Positions 1-5,041 of a stretch of DNA of 5,041 bases are shown here, in pieces. The DNA comes from Bacillota bacterium (lineage in GTDB: Bacteria > Bacillota > Clostridia > Oscillospirales > QAMX01): contig JAKPBM010000135.1 in assembly GCA_029778935.1 (NCBI GenBank), positions 1 through 5,041 on the forward strand. Direction: 5' to 3'. The notes beneath the pieces were generated by a model that had not been told where the DNA came from, did not search any database, and saw only the letters and a list, made by a program, of their open reading frames with translations. The translations under genes were made by a program, and so were the position numbers. The number at the start of each line of letters is the position of its first letter. The first letter of the stretch is position 1.

Positions 1-84
1 CGGAGCGCAAGTTTGCCCGCGCTCTCTAAAGGGATCCACTTTTCTTGCCATATAGACCATTATTCGTGAACGAAGGGGGCCATC
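1..84. other. Intergenic or end-of-gene sequence at window edge
   Basis: No complete gene is visible here. In the plus-strand frame starting at base 3 the bases read ERKFARAL followed by a TAA stop at 27-29. This could be the C-terminus of a gene lying mostly outside the window, but eight codons are too few to be sure. A second plus frame stays open from base 1 to a TGA at 67-69 and is equally undecidable. TTGCCA at 45-50 resembles a -35 box, but no acceptable -10 box follows at 16-18 bases, so I do not call a promoter. Confidence 0.3.
73..79 (+). promoter_or_regulatory. Ribosome binding site of the small ORF at 85
   Basis: AAGGGGG lies 5 bases before the ATG at 85. The same AAGGGGG with the same 5-base spacing precedes the metallophosphoesterase at the other end of the window (minus strand, 1649-1643). 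It is the main reason to think the ORF at 85 was or is a translated start. Confidence 0.5.
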
Positions 85-312
85 ATGCAAAACTTCCTCA
101 TCGGCCAATACGGCCGGTTCGACAAAGCCAAACTCCGGCGGGACTTCCGCCCGGGCTTTTGGGGCGTAGAAGCCTGCTTGTTCCCTGAGCAAACGGAAAA
201 ACCGGCTAACTCCGCCGGTCTGTCCAGCGGTATATGCGCTGCACAGCTATATTGCTGCGAAGTACCCCGCCCAACATCCGAAAGTCAAGCCCAACGGGCA
301 TTTTCCGCATAA
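85..312 (+). pseudogene. Small ORF, probable N-terminal remnant of a larger gene
   Basis: This is a 75-residue reading frame with an ATG and a good AAGGGGG site. Residues 1-35 look like genuine protein (MQNFLIGQYGRFD, then DFRPGFWGVEACLFP), and 27 of these 35 codons end in G or C, as in the neighbouring genes. Over codons 36-75 only 18 of 40 end in G or C. The residues there become Ser/Ala/Gln/Cys-rich with no recognisable motif, which fits a frame running on by chance past a truncation or into decayed sequence. The start faintly recalls the first strand and helix of xylose-isomerase-like TIM-barrel proteins (sugar phosphate isomerase/epimerase), but that is recollection, not a demonstrated match. 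It could instead be a real short hypothetical protein. There is no signal peptide and no membrane segment. It ends 51 bases before the nitroreductase gene on the same strand. Confidence 0.4.
197..219 (-). terminator. Terminator-like hairpin on the minus strand
   Basis: ACCGGC at 201-206 pairs with GCCGGT at 214-219 around a 7-base loop. Read on the minus strand, the stem runs directly into a T-run (TTTTT, then CC and more T). This has the form of an intrinsic terminator for leftward transcription. No minus-strand gene is seen to its right before the 894-922 terminator, so its client is unclear. It may be a leftover from a lost gene, a backstop for read-through, or chance. The six-base stem is short. 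Confidence 0.3.
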
Positions 313-313
313 T
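308..313 (+). promoter_or_regulatory. Possible -10 box upstream of the nitroreductase gene
   Basis: CATAAT matches the TATAAT consensus at five of six positions and lies 51 bases before the nitroreductase start, a suitable distance for a promoter. No good -35 box is present 16-18 bases upstream (TCAAGC at the 17-base position), so the call rests on the -10 alone and is weak. Confidence 0.2.
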
Positions 314-350
314 ACATCCCAACACTACTCGCAGCCAAATACTCTTTTAC

Positions 351-357
351 AGGAGGG
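351..357 (+). promoter_or_regulatory. Ribosome binding site of the nitroreductase gene
   Basis: AGGAGGG, close to a perfect Shine-Dalgarno sequence, ends 6 bases before the ATG at 364. It fixes that start over the out-of-frame ATG at 380. Confidence 0.8.
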
Positions 358-363
358 TTTTCT

Positions 364-882
364 ATGGACTTTCTGCAACTTGCCCAAAAACGGCAAAGCA
401 TCCGGGGATTCCTGCCCACCCCCGTCACCGACGAGCAGGTGCAAACCCTGCTTGCCGCAGCCGTCGCCGCGCCCAGCGGCGGAAACCGCCAGCCCTGGCA
501 CTTCTACGTCATCACCAACCGCGGTGTGGTCGACCAAATCGTCGAAAAATCCTGCAAACAGCCGTTTTTGAAAACGGCCCCCGTGCTCATCGTCGTCTGC
601 GCCGAACCGGGCCGTTCCGGCGAGCGTTACGGCGAGCGGGGCGCGACCCTCTACTGCCTGCAGGACACGGCCGCGGCAGTGCAAAACATCCTGCTCTGCG
701 CCGCGGACTTGGGCCTGGGCACCTGCTGGTGCGGCGCCTTTGACGAAGCTGCGCTGTCGGAAATCCTCGCTTTGCCCGAAACCCTTCGCCCTGTGGCCAT
801 CCTTCCCGTGGGGCACTTCGAATCGGCCCCGCCGAGACGGCCCCGACGGCCCATGGAGGAAGTCGTAACCTTCGTAAAATAG
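364..882 (+). CDS. Nitroreductase family protein (FMN-dependent oxidoreductase)
   Basis: A 172-residue protein of the nitroreductase superfamily. These are cytoplasmic homodimeric flavoproteins that use NAD(P)H to reduce nitroaromatics, quinones or other substrates; the true substrate cannot be read from sequence. The FMN phosphate motif KRQSIRGF is at 9-16 (Arg10, Ser12, Arg14). APSGGNRQPWHF at 36-47 is the conserved flavin-contacting segment with the SxxNxQPW pattern. Residues 101-126 (DTAAAVQNI, then ADLGLGTCW) are the helix and loop at the dimer interface and flavin. PVAILPVGHF at 143-152 is the conserved C-terminal strand, followed by a basic PRRPRRP stretch at 158-164. The length is normal for the short subfamily that lacks extra insertions. 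It appears to be a single-gene unit, since the upstream ORF is doubtful and the downstream genes converge. Family assignment is firm; substrate is unknown. Confidence 0.93.
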   Translation: MDFLQLAQKRQSIRGFLPTPVTDEQVQTLLAAAVAAPSGGNRQPWHFYVITNRGVVDQIVEKSCKQPFLKTAPVLIVVCAEPGRSGERYGERGATLYCLQDTAAAVQNILLCAADLGLGTCWCGAFDEAALSEILALPETLRPVAILPVGHFESAPPRRPRRPMEEVVTFVK

Positions 883-893
883 CGTAATACAAC

Positions 894-922
894 AAAACCG
901 GCGCAAAACGCGCCGGTTTTTT
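894..922. terminator. Bidirectional intrinsic terminator between convergent genes
   Basis: AAAACCGGCGC (894-904) and GCGCCGGTTTT (910-920) form a perfect 11-bp stem around the 5-base loop AAAAC. On the plus strand it continues into TT, giving six T in a row (917-922). On the minus strand the stem ends in TTTT, then GTTGT. It sits 12 bases after the nitroreductase stop and directly beyond the metallophosphoesterase stop (926-924), so one hairpin should end both transcripts. Confidence 0.9.
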
Positions 923-923
923 C

Positions 924-1637
924 TTATGCATCGTCTTTGGGTATCAAAACGGGAATAAACTGCACATGGTCGGCGGATATCAGCCGATACTTGACGCCGT
1001 TTTTCTCCCCGATAAAAGCGTTTTGCCGGGATTTTCCGTGCAGATGGCCGTAATAGCACTGGGTCACGCCGTATTTGGCAAACAGCTCCTCACATTCGGG
1101 CAGACCCGCGTTCGTATAAAAGGGCGGATAGTGCAGCACCACGATTTTCTTTTTGTGCCCCGCCTTTTCCGCCGCGACAAGCGACGCTTCCAGCCGGGCC
1201 ATCTCCCGCTTGAAAATTTTCTCGTCCTGCGGCGAAAGGCCGCGCCATTCCTCAAAGCTCCAGCCCTTGGTGCCGCAGACGGCGCGCCCTTCCACAAAAG
1301 CAAAGCTGTTGTGGATAAAGTCCATGGTGGTTAGGCTGTTTTCGGCGAAAAAGCGGCGCATGGCGCTGACGGTGGTCCAGAAATAGTCGTGGTTGCCCTT
1401 CAGCAGAAGCTTTTTCCCCGGCAATGCATCCAAAAAGCGGAAATCCTCCAGACTGTCGGCCAGACTCATGCCCCAGGAGATGTCCCCGGCCACAATCACC
1501 GTATCCTCCGGGTCCACCACGGCGTTCCAGCCTTTGGAAATGCGTTCCACGTAGTTGGCCCAGTCGCTGCCGAAAGCATCCATGGGCTTGTCCGACGACA
1601 AGGAAAGGTGCAGATCCCCGATTACAAACAGCGCCAT
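924..1637 (-). CDS. Metallophosphoesterase (calcineurin-like phosphohydrolase)
   Basis: A 237-residue cytoplasmic protein with the full set of calcineurin-like phosphoesterase motifs: GDLHL with Asp8 and His10, GDISWGM with Asp52, GNHDYFW with Asn82-His83-Asp84, the HYPP motif with His169, and GHLHG with His198 and His200. These ligand two metal ions (usually Mn or Fe) that hydrolyse phosphate mono- or diesters. The DKPMDAFGSDW segment after the first motif and the GDISWGM form resemble the conserved 'predicted phosphohydrolase' group (COG1768), whose substrate is not known to me. The ATG at 1637 was chosen because GDLHL lies at its N-terminus and AAGGGGG ends 5 bases before it. The reading frame stays open for 129 codons further upstream, but only as a shadow of thrC. 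It starts 10 bases after the thrC stop and is the last gene before the terminator, so it is most likely co-transcribed with thrC. Confidence 0.92.
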   Translation of the reverse strand: MALFVIGDLHLSLSSDKPMDAFGSDWANYVERISKGWNAVVDPEDTVIVAGDISWGMSLADSLEDFRFLDALPGKKLLLKGNHDYFWTTVSAMRRFFAENSLTTMDFIHNSFAFVEGRAVCGTKGWSFEEWRGLSPQDEKIFKREMARLEASLVAAEKAGHKKKIVVLHYPPFYTNAGLPECEELFAKYGVTQCYYGHLHGKSRQNAFIGEKNGVKYRLISADHVQFIPVLIPKDDA

Positions 1638-1642
1638 GGGAT

Positions 1643-1649
1643 CCCCCTT
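1643..1649 (-). promoter_or_regulatory. Ribosome binding site of the metallophosphoesterase, overlapping the thrC stop
   Basis: On the minus strand the thrC stop TAA (1650-1648) runs directly into GGGGG (1647-1643), giving AAGGGGG 5 bases before the ATG at 1637. Because the site shares bases with the stop codon, ribosomes ending thrC would be well placed to restart, which suggests translational coupling. Confidence 0.65.
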
Positions 1650-3147
1650 ACAGGCCGAGCCGCCGGCCGACGTATTCGCGCATGCCCTCTTTTTCCGCCG
1701 TCTCCGTAAACCGCACGGGCAGTTTGTCCAGCCCCGCCAAAGGCGCAGGGACAGCGGTGTTCGTGAGTTTCGCGAGGGTTTCCAGAAGCTGCGGGCCGTC
1801 GTCTTCGGGCGCTTTGCCCGTAATCGCTTCATAGACGCTGGCCGCAAACTTGTAGGGGCTGGCCGTAGACGCCACCAGCGTGTACGTTTCGTCGCCCGTT
1901 TTGCGGCGGTAGTCTTCCAGCACCGACAGGGCCACCGCCGTGTGGGTATCGGCCAGGTAGCCTTTCGCGAAGGTGCGGGCGATGGCGGTTTTCGTGCCCT
2001 CGTCGTCGCAATAGCCGGCGGCAAAGTGTTCCTTGATGCCCTTGCCTACCGTGGAAGACACCTGATACTCGCCGGCGGAGGAAAGCTGCTTCATGTAGGT
2101 GCGGACTTCAAAGCCGTTTTGGCCCGAAAGTTCATAAAGAAGCCTTTCCACGTTGCTGGAAATCAGGATGTCCATGGAGGGCGAAATGGTCTGGTAGAAG
2201 GGCCGGCTTCTGTCGTACAGGCCGGTCTCGATAAACTCTGTCAAAACATTGTTCCGGTTGGACGCGCAGATAAGTTGTTTCACCGGAACGCCCATCCTTT
2301 TCGCAAAATAGGCCGCCAAAATGTTGCCAAAATTCCCCGTCGGCACGCAGATATTGAAGGCCTCGCCCATCTGTAAAGCGCCTTTCTTTACAAGGTCGAG
2401 CCAGCCGGAGATGTAGTAGACAATCTGCGGCGCCAAGCGGCCCCAGTTGATGGAGTTGGCGCTGGACAGGCGGATTTTCTTTGCGGCAAGGGCTTCGGCC
2501 ATCTCCCCGTCGGTCAGGATGGCCTTGACGCCGGTCTGGGCGTCGTCAAAGTTGCCGTACACGGCGCATACGCCGACGTTTTCTCCCCGCTGAGTGACCA
2601 TCTGCAGCTCCTGAATCTTGCTGACGCCGTCTTTGGGGTAGAACACAATGACGCTGGTGTTCTCCACGTCGGCAAAGCCTTCCAGAGCGGCCTTGCCCGT
2701 GTCGCCCGATGTGGCGACGAGGATGCAGACCTGTTCGTCGATGCCCTGAATCTCCATGGCTCCGGTCAGAAGGTAGGGCAAAATCTGCAGAGCCATGTCC
2801 TTAAACGCGCAGGTGGGGCCGTGGAACAGCTCGAGAATGCCGGTTGTGTCGTCCAACGGCACAACGGGCGCCACGTCCGGGTGGTCAAAGGACGCGTAGG
2901 CCTTAGCGGCGATGTCCTTCAGCCGCTCGGGCGCATAGTCCGTCAGGAATTTCTGCAGAATGTGGGCCGCCCGGTCCGGATAAGACATGCCTTGCAAAAC
3001 CTCGATGTCCTCCTGCGTTAAAACGGGCAAAGCTGCCGGCGTATACAGCCCTCCATCGGGGGCGATTCCTTCCAGAATGGCACGGGAAGCGGGTACCCCC
3101 CAGCCGGTGCCGCGGGTGCTGACATACATAAGGTTTTCCGTTTGCAT
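1648..3147 (-). CDS. thrC: Threonine synthase
   Basis: Threonine synthase (EC 4.2.3.1) is the last step of threonine biosynthesis: O-phospho-L-homoserine plus water gives L-threonine and phosphate, with pyridoxal phosphate (PLP). The protein has 499 residues, the length of the longer bacterial fold type II form. Visible motifs are the N-terminal MYVSTRG (7-13) and PDGGLYTP (30-37); HGPTCAFKD (109-117) with Lys116 as the PLP-binding lysine; ATSGDTG (145-151); SSANSINWGRLAPQ (228-241); and PTGNFGNI (269-276), the glycine-rich loop that holds the PLP phosphate. Start: a GTG at 3156 would overlap the dipeptidase stop by four bases and give 502 residues, but GGAAAGG would then end only 1 base before it. 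The ATG at 3147 has that site 10 bases upstream and leaves a 5-base gap, so I prefer it. No homoserine dehydrogenase or homoserine kinase gene is in the window, so the rest of the pathway must be elsewhere. Confidence 0.96.
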   Translation of the reverse strand: MQTENLMYVSTRGTGWGVPASRAILEGIAPDGGLYTPAALPVLTQEDIEVLQGMSYPDRAAHILQKFLTDYAPERLKDIAAKAYASFDHPDVAPVVPLDDTTGILELFHGPTCAFKDMALQILPYLLTGAMEIQGIDEQVCILVATSGDTGKAALEGFADVENTSVIVFYPKDGVSKIQELQMVTQRGENVGVCAVYGNFDDAQTGVKAILTDGEMAEALAAKKIRLSSANSINWGRLAPQIVYYISGWLDLVKKGALQMGEAFNICVPTGNFGNILAAYFAKRMGVPVKQLICASNRNNVLTEFIETGLYDRSRPFYQTISPSMDILISSNVERLLYELSGQNGFEVRTYMKQLSSAGEYQVSSTVGKGIKEHFAAGYCDDEGTKTAIARTFAKGYLADTHTAVALSVLEDYRRKTGDETYTLVASTASPYKFAASVYEAITGKAPEDDGPQLLETLAKLTNTAVPAPLAGLDKLPVRFTETAEKEGMREYVGRRLGL

Positions 3148-3152
3148 TGGTA

Positions 3153-4100
3153 TCACGCCTTTCCGGTTTGCTGTAAGAATCGGAGCAGATTATTAAAAAA
3201 GATGCCGTCGGTTTCTTCTTTCGTAAAACCGGCGTTCAGCAGGGCAAAGTAAAGTGTTTCCATATCCGCGCTGGTTTTCAGCCCGGCGGGAAGCAAATCG
3301 CACCCGTCGAAATCGCAGCCGAGCACGATGGGCTTTGTGCCCAGCGGGGTCAGGCACGCAAAATGCCGGATGTGGGCGATGATGCATTCTGCGGCTTCCT
3401 GCCGGCTCTTGCGGATTTTGCGGTCGTTTTCAGTCAGGAAGGGGGTGTAAAGGTTTATGCCTGCCACCCCTCCGGATAGGGCGATTGCCCGGAACTGGTC
3501 GTCGGTAAGGTTTCTCGGGTGGGGGCAAAGGGCGTAGGCGTTGGAGTGAGACGCCAAAACCCGCCCGGGGGCCAGCTCGATAACCTGCATGGTGCCCGCT
3601 GGCGACAGGTGGGACACGTCCACAGCCAGGTTCAGACGCGCGGCCGTCTGCACATACAGTTTCCCCAGCTCCGTAAGCCCCCGTTCCGGGGCTTCCACGC
3701 AGGAGCCGGAGAGCAGGTTGGCATGGTTCCACGTAATGCCCGTCATAATAAGCCCCTGGGATGCCGCCATTTCCAGCCGTTCCGGCGAACAGGCCAGCAC
3801 TTCCGCCCCTTCGACGGATAGCAGCCCCGCCGTCCGCCCCTTTTCAGTGTGTAAAGCAATTTCATTTACAGAGCGGCAGAAGGCGAACTTCTCGTTATTC
3901 CTCGCCGTTTCGGCCAGCGTTTCCACTGCCCGGTCGAAGCGGCCATCCAAAACGTGCTTTTCCGAATCGCCGTAGACGGCGAAAATCTGGGCCCGGGGCG
4001 AATAGTCCTCCTTCGCCAAGTCCACGGCCAGGCCGTTGTCAAACAGGCCTTTATCTTCCGTCACCGTGTCGCAGTGGGCGTCAAAATACGGAACATTCAT
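3153..4100 (-). CDS. Membrane dipeptidase family (peptidase M19) protein
   Basis: A 315-residue zinc peptidase of family M19 (renal dipeptidase type), which splits dipeptides, including in some members those with a D-residue at the second position. Metal ligands of the amidohydrolase barrel are visible: His9 and Asp11 in FDAHCDT, the bridging Glu97 in SVEGAE, His164 in DVSHLS and His185 in ASHSN. Arg196 in HPRNLTD and Asp263 in GCDFDG match the substrate-binding and catalytic positions. FFNNLLRFL near the C-terminus is the usual M19 ending. There is no signal peptide, so despite the family name it should be cytoplasmic, as in most bacterial members. Start: ATG at 4100 has GGAG 7 bases upstream, whereas the in-frame ATG at 4106 has only 1 base of spacing. 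Longer upstream extensions are shadow sequence of yraN. It overlaps yraN by 20 bases. A role in recycling peptides for amino acids is inference. Confidence 0.92.
   Translation of the reverse strand: MNVPYFDAHCDTVTEDKGLFDNGLAVDLAKEDYSPRAQIFAVYGDSEKHVLDGRFDRAVETLAETARNNEKFAFCRSVNEIALHTEKGRTAGLLSVEGAEVLACSPERLEMAASQGLIMTGITWNHANLLSGSCVEAPERGLTELGKLYVQTAARLNLAVDVSHLSPAGTMQVIELAPGRVLASHSNAYALCPHPRNLTDDQFRAIALSGGVAGINLYTPFLTENDRKIRKSRQEAAECIIAHIRHFACLTPLGTKPIVLGCDFDGCDLLPAGLKTSADMETLYFALLNAGFTKEETDGIFFNNLLRFLQQTGKA
3158..3164 (-). promoter_or_regulatory. Ribosome binding site deciding the thrC start
   Basis: On the minus strand GGAAAGG (3164-3158) is followed 1 base later by GTG (3156) and 10 bases later by ATG (3147). 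The spacing argues for the ATG, although 10 bases is at the long end. The site lies within the last codons of the dipeptidase gene. Confidence 0.5.
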
Positions 4101-4446
4101 ACACATTCTCCAGATGCTCGATAGAAGGCTCGCCTTTGGCGTCCGAAAGGTACACTTCGATGACGTCAAACCGCGGCTGGAGCTTTGTCGGGTGTTCCGC
4201 AAGGTATAAAAGGGCGGTTTTCTGGATTTTCTGCAGCTTGGCCTGCGTCACATGCTCCCTCGGTTTGGCAAAGGCGGCGGATTTGCGGGTTTTCACCTCA
4301 ACAAAGACAATATATGCGCCCTTTTTGGCGATTAGGTCTATTTCGCCGAACCGGGAGCGGACGTTGGCCGCCTCGATTTCGTACCCCTTCGCCCGAAGGT
4401 ACCTTGCCGCCGCCGCTTCCCCGGCCGCACCCAGCAGGTTTTTCAT
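4081..4446 (-). CDS. yraN: YraN family protein (UPF0102, nuclease-fold)
   Basis: A 121-residue protein of the UPF0102/YraN family, normal in length and complete. The family has a PD-(D/E)XK (Holliday-junction-resolvase-like) fold; its cellular role is not firmly established but is thought to concern DNA. Signature residues are Glu10 in the first helix (GAAGEAAAARYL), GEIDLIA at 34-40 with Glu35 and Asp37, and FVEVKTR at 48-54 with Glu50 and Lys52, which together form the putative metal site. FDVIEVYL at 93-100 is the conserved last strand. The ATG at 4446 is 12 bases beyond the rnhB stop and is preceded by AGGAGGG with 7-base spacing. The adjacency to rnhB is common in Firmicutes and supports a link to genome maintenance. 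Its last 20 bases overlap the dipeptidase start. Confidence 0.93.
   Translation of the reverse strand: MKNLLGAAGEAAAARYLRAKGYEIEAANVRSRFGEIDLIAKKGAYIVFVEVKTRKSAAFAKPREHVTQAKLQKIQKTALLYLAEHPTKLQPRFDVIEVYLSDAKGEPSIEHLENVYECSVF
4108..4111 (-). promoter_or_regulatory. Ribosome binding site of the dipeptidase, inside yraN
   Basis: GGAG (minus strand, 4111-4108) lies 7 bases before the ATG at 4100 and within the C-terminal codons of yraN. It selects 4100 over the ATG at 4106. Confidence 0.55.
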
Positions 4447-4453
4447 ATCCGCG

Positions 4454-4460
4454 CCCTCCT
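4454..4460 (-). promoter_or_regulatory. Ribosome binding site of yraN, overlapping the rnhB stop
   Basis: AGGAGGG (minus strand, 4460-4454) is 7 bases before the yraN ATG and shares its first two bases with the rnhB TAG stop (4461-4459). This arrangement suggests translational coupling of the two genes. Confidence 0.75.
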
Positions 4461-5041
4461 AGCCCAGCTTTCCGGCCAGAGGCTTGTAATTTTTAAAAAA
4501 AGAAAGTCTATGTACTTCGCAAAGCCCGTACTTGTCCACGGCTTGGTAGTGGGCTTTGGTGGGATATCCCTTGTGCTGCTCAAACCCGTACTGGGGGTAT
4601 TTCCGCGCCAGCTCCCGCATGTAGTTGTCCCTTGCCACTTTGGCAAGAATAGACGCCGCCGCAATGGACGGGGACACGGCATCGCCGTGCGGCAAGGCCT
4701 TAACTTTACAGGCAACCTGCGGGAACCGGTTGCCGTCCACCAGCAAGTAGTCGGGGGTAACGGGCCGTCCGTCCCGGGTTTTCAGGGTTTCCACGGCCCG
4801 CTTCATAGCCAGCAGCGACGCATGCAGGATGTTCAGCTCCTCAATCTCCGCCACCGACGCCGTGGCGATGGAGAAGGCCACCGCCTGCTCCTGTATCATA
4901 GAAAACAGCTTTTCCCGCCGTTTTTCCGTTAACTGTTTGGAATCGTTCAGCCCGGGAAGGTCAAACTCCCGCGGCAGAATCACCGCCGCGGCAAACACGT
5001 CTCCGGCTAAGGGGCCCCGGCCGGCCTCGTCCGTGCCGGCA
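4459..5041 (-). CDS. rnhB: Ribonuclease HII (5' end outside the window)
   Basis: RNase HII cleaves the RNA strand of RNA-DNA hybrids and starts removal of single ribonucleotides from DNA. The visible 193 residues, counted from codon 5040-5038, begin in the first catalytic motif: AGTDEAGRGPLAG with catalytic Asp4 and Glu5. The third acidic residue is Asp102 in LLVDGN. The fourth is Asp138 in ASILAKVARD. The conserved end QHKGYPTKAH (within the last 45 residues) and the HRLSFF motif are also present, so all four carboxylates are intact. The gene continues past base 5041. The DEAGRG motif usually lies some 10-80 residues from the start, so the missing part could be short or a fuller N-terminal region. 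Position 14 is Asp where Pro is more usual (LAGD instead of LAGP), a minor variation. The GTG at 4998 is an internal valine, not the start, because the motif lies upstream of it. Confidence 0.96.
   Translation of the reverse strand, partial: AGTDEAGRGPLAGDVFAAAVILPREFDLPGLNDSKQLTEKRREKLFSMIQEQAVAFSIATASVAEIEELNILHASLLAMKRAVETLKTRDGRPVTPDYLLVDGNRFPQVACKVKALPHGDAVSPSIAAASILAKVARDNYMRELARKYPQYGFEQHKGYPTKAHYQAVDKYGLCEVHRLSFFKNYKPLAGKLG

Noticed and set aside
198..363. Second plus-strand frame continuing from the ORF at 85 (containing YIAAKYPAQHPKVKPNG), suggesting a frameshifted continuation
   Set aside because: It has somewhat better third-position GC for about 25 codons, but it carries no family motif and runs on into the nitroreductase gene out of frame, so no sensible protein end results.
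325..1059. Long minus-strand reading frame opposite the nitroreductase gene (244 residues)
   Set aside because: It is Arg/Gly-rich, shows no motif, covers the terminator, and lies antisense to a well-supported gene. Long antisense frames are expected where third codon positions are GC-rich.
1638..2024. N-terminal extension of the phosphoesterase frame by 129 codons
   Set aside because: The extension is Arg/Pro/Thr-rich, lies wholly within thrC on the same strand in another frame, and the metal motif GDLHL belongs at the N-terminus.
1555..2376. Plus-strand reading frame of 273 residues opposite thrC and the phosphoesterase start
   Set aside because: It is the mirror of real coding sequence, rich in Arg/His/Gly, spans a gene boundary, and has no recognisable domain.
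4101..4202. N-terminal extension of the dipeptidase frame by 34 codons
   Set aside because: It is shadow sequence of yraN; the metal motif FDAHCDT is expected close to the start and the ATG at 4100 has a well-spaced GGAG.
3761..4462. Plus-strand reading frame of 233 residues opposite the dipeptidase and yraN
   Set aside because: It is Pro/Arg/Ser-rich and crosses the junction of two firmly identified minus-strand genes; a compositional shadow.
1..5041. Mobile elements, CRISPR arrays, tRNA or rRNA genes, defence systems
   Set aside because: No transposase, integrase, terminal repeats, regularly spaced repeats or RNA gene folds were seen by reading both strands.

Overview
The window reads like an ordinary stretch of a bacterial chromosome, probably a moderately GC-rich member of the Firmicutes (Clostridia or Negativicutes). 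The reasons are strong purine-rich ribosome binding sites (AGGAGG, AAGGGGG), GC-biased third codon positions, and the rnhB-yraN pair, which is often adjacent in Firmicutes. The genus cannot be named from the sequence alone.

Left end (1-363): mostly non-coding or decaying DNA. A short ORF starts at 85 with a good ribosome binding site. Its first ~35 codons look like a real protein, but the coding signal fades before the stop at 312, so it may be the remnant of a larger gene. A terminator-like hairpin on the minus strand (197-219) lies inside it.

Plus strand (364-882): one gene for a small FMN-dependent nitroreductase, complete and with its own AGGAGGG site. It converges on the next block. The 41-base gap between them holds a perfect 11-bp hairpin with T-tracts on both sides, which should serve as terminator for both directions.

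Minus strand (5041 down to 924): five tightly packed genes, read right to left: rnhB (RNase HII, 5' end outside the window), yraN (UPF0102 nuclease-fold protein), an M19 membrane-dipeptidase-family peptidase, thrC (threonine synthase) and a calcineurin-like metallophosphoesterase. Gaps are +12, -20, +5 and +10 bases. Ribosome binding sites overlap the previous stop codon or lie within the preceding gene, so the five are almost certainly one operon ending at the 894-922 terminator. rnhB and yraN belong to genome maintenance. The dipeptidase and threonine synthase both serve amino acid supply. The phosphoesterase substrate is unknown.

I found no mobile element, CRISPR array, tRNA, rRNA or defence system, and no convincing previously undescribed system. 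The most unusual items are the probable gene remnant at the left end and the mixed content of the operon.
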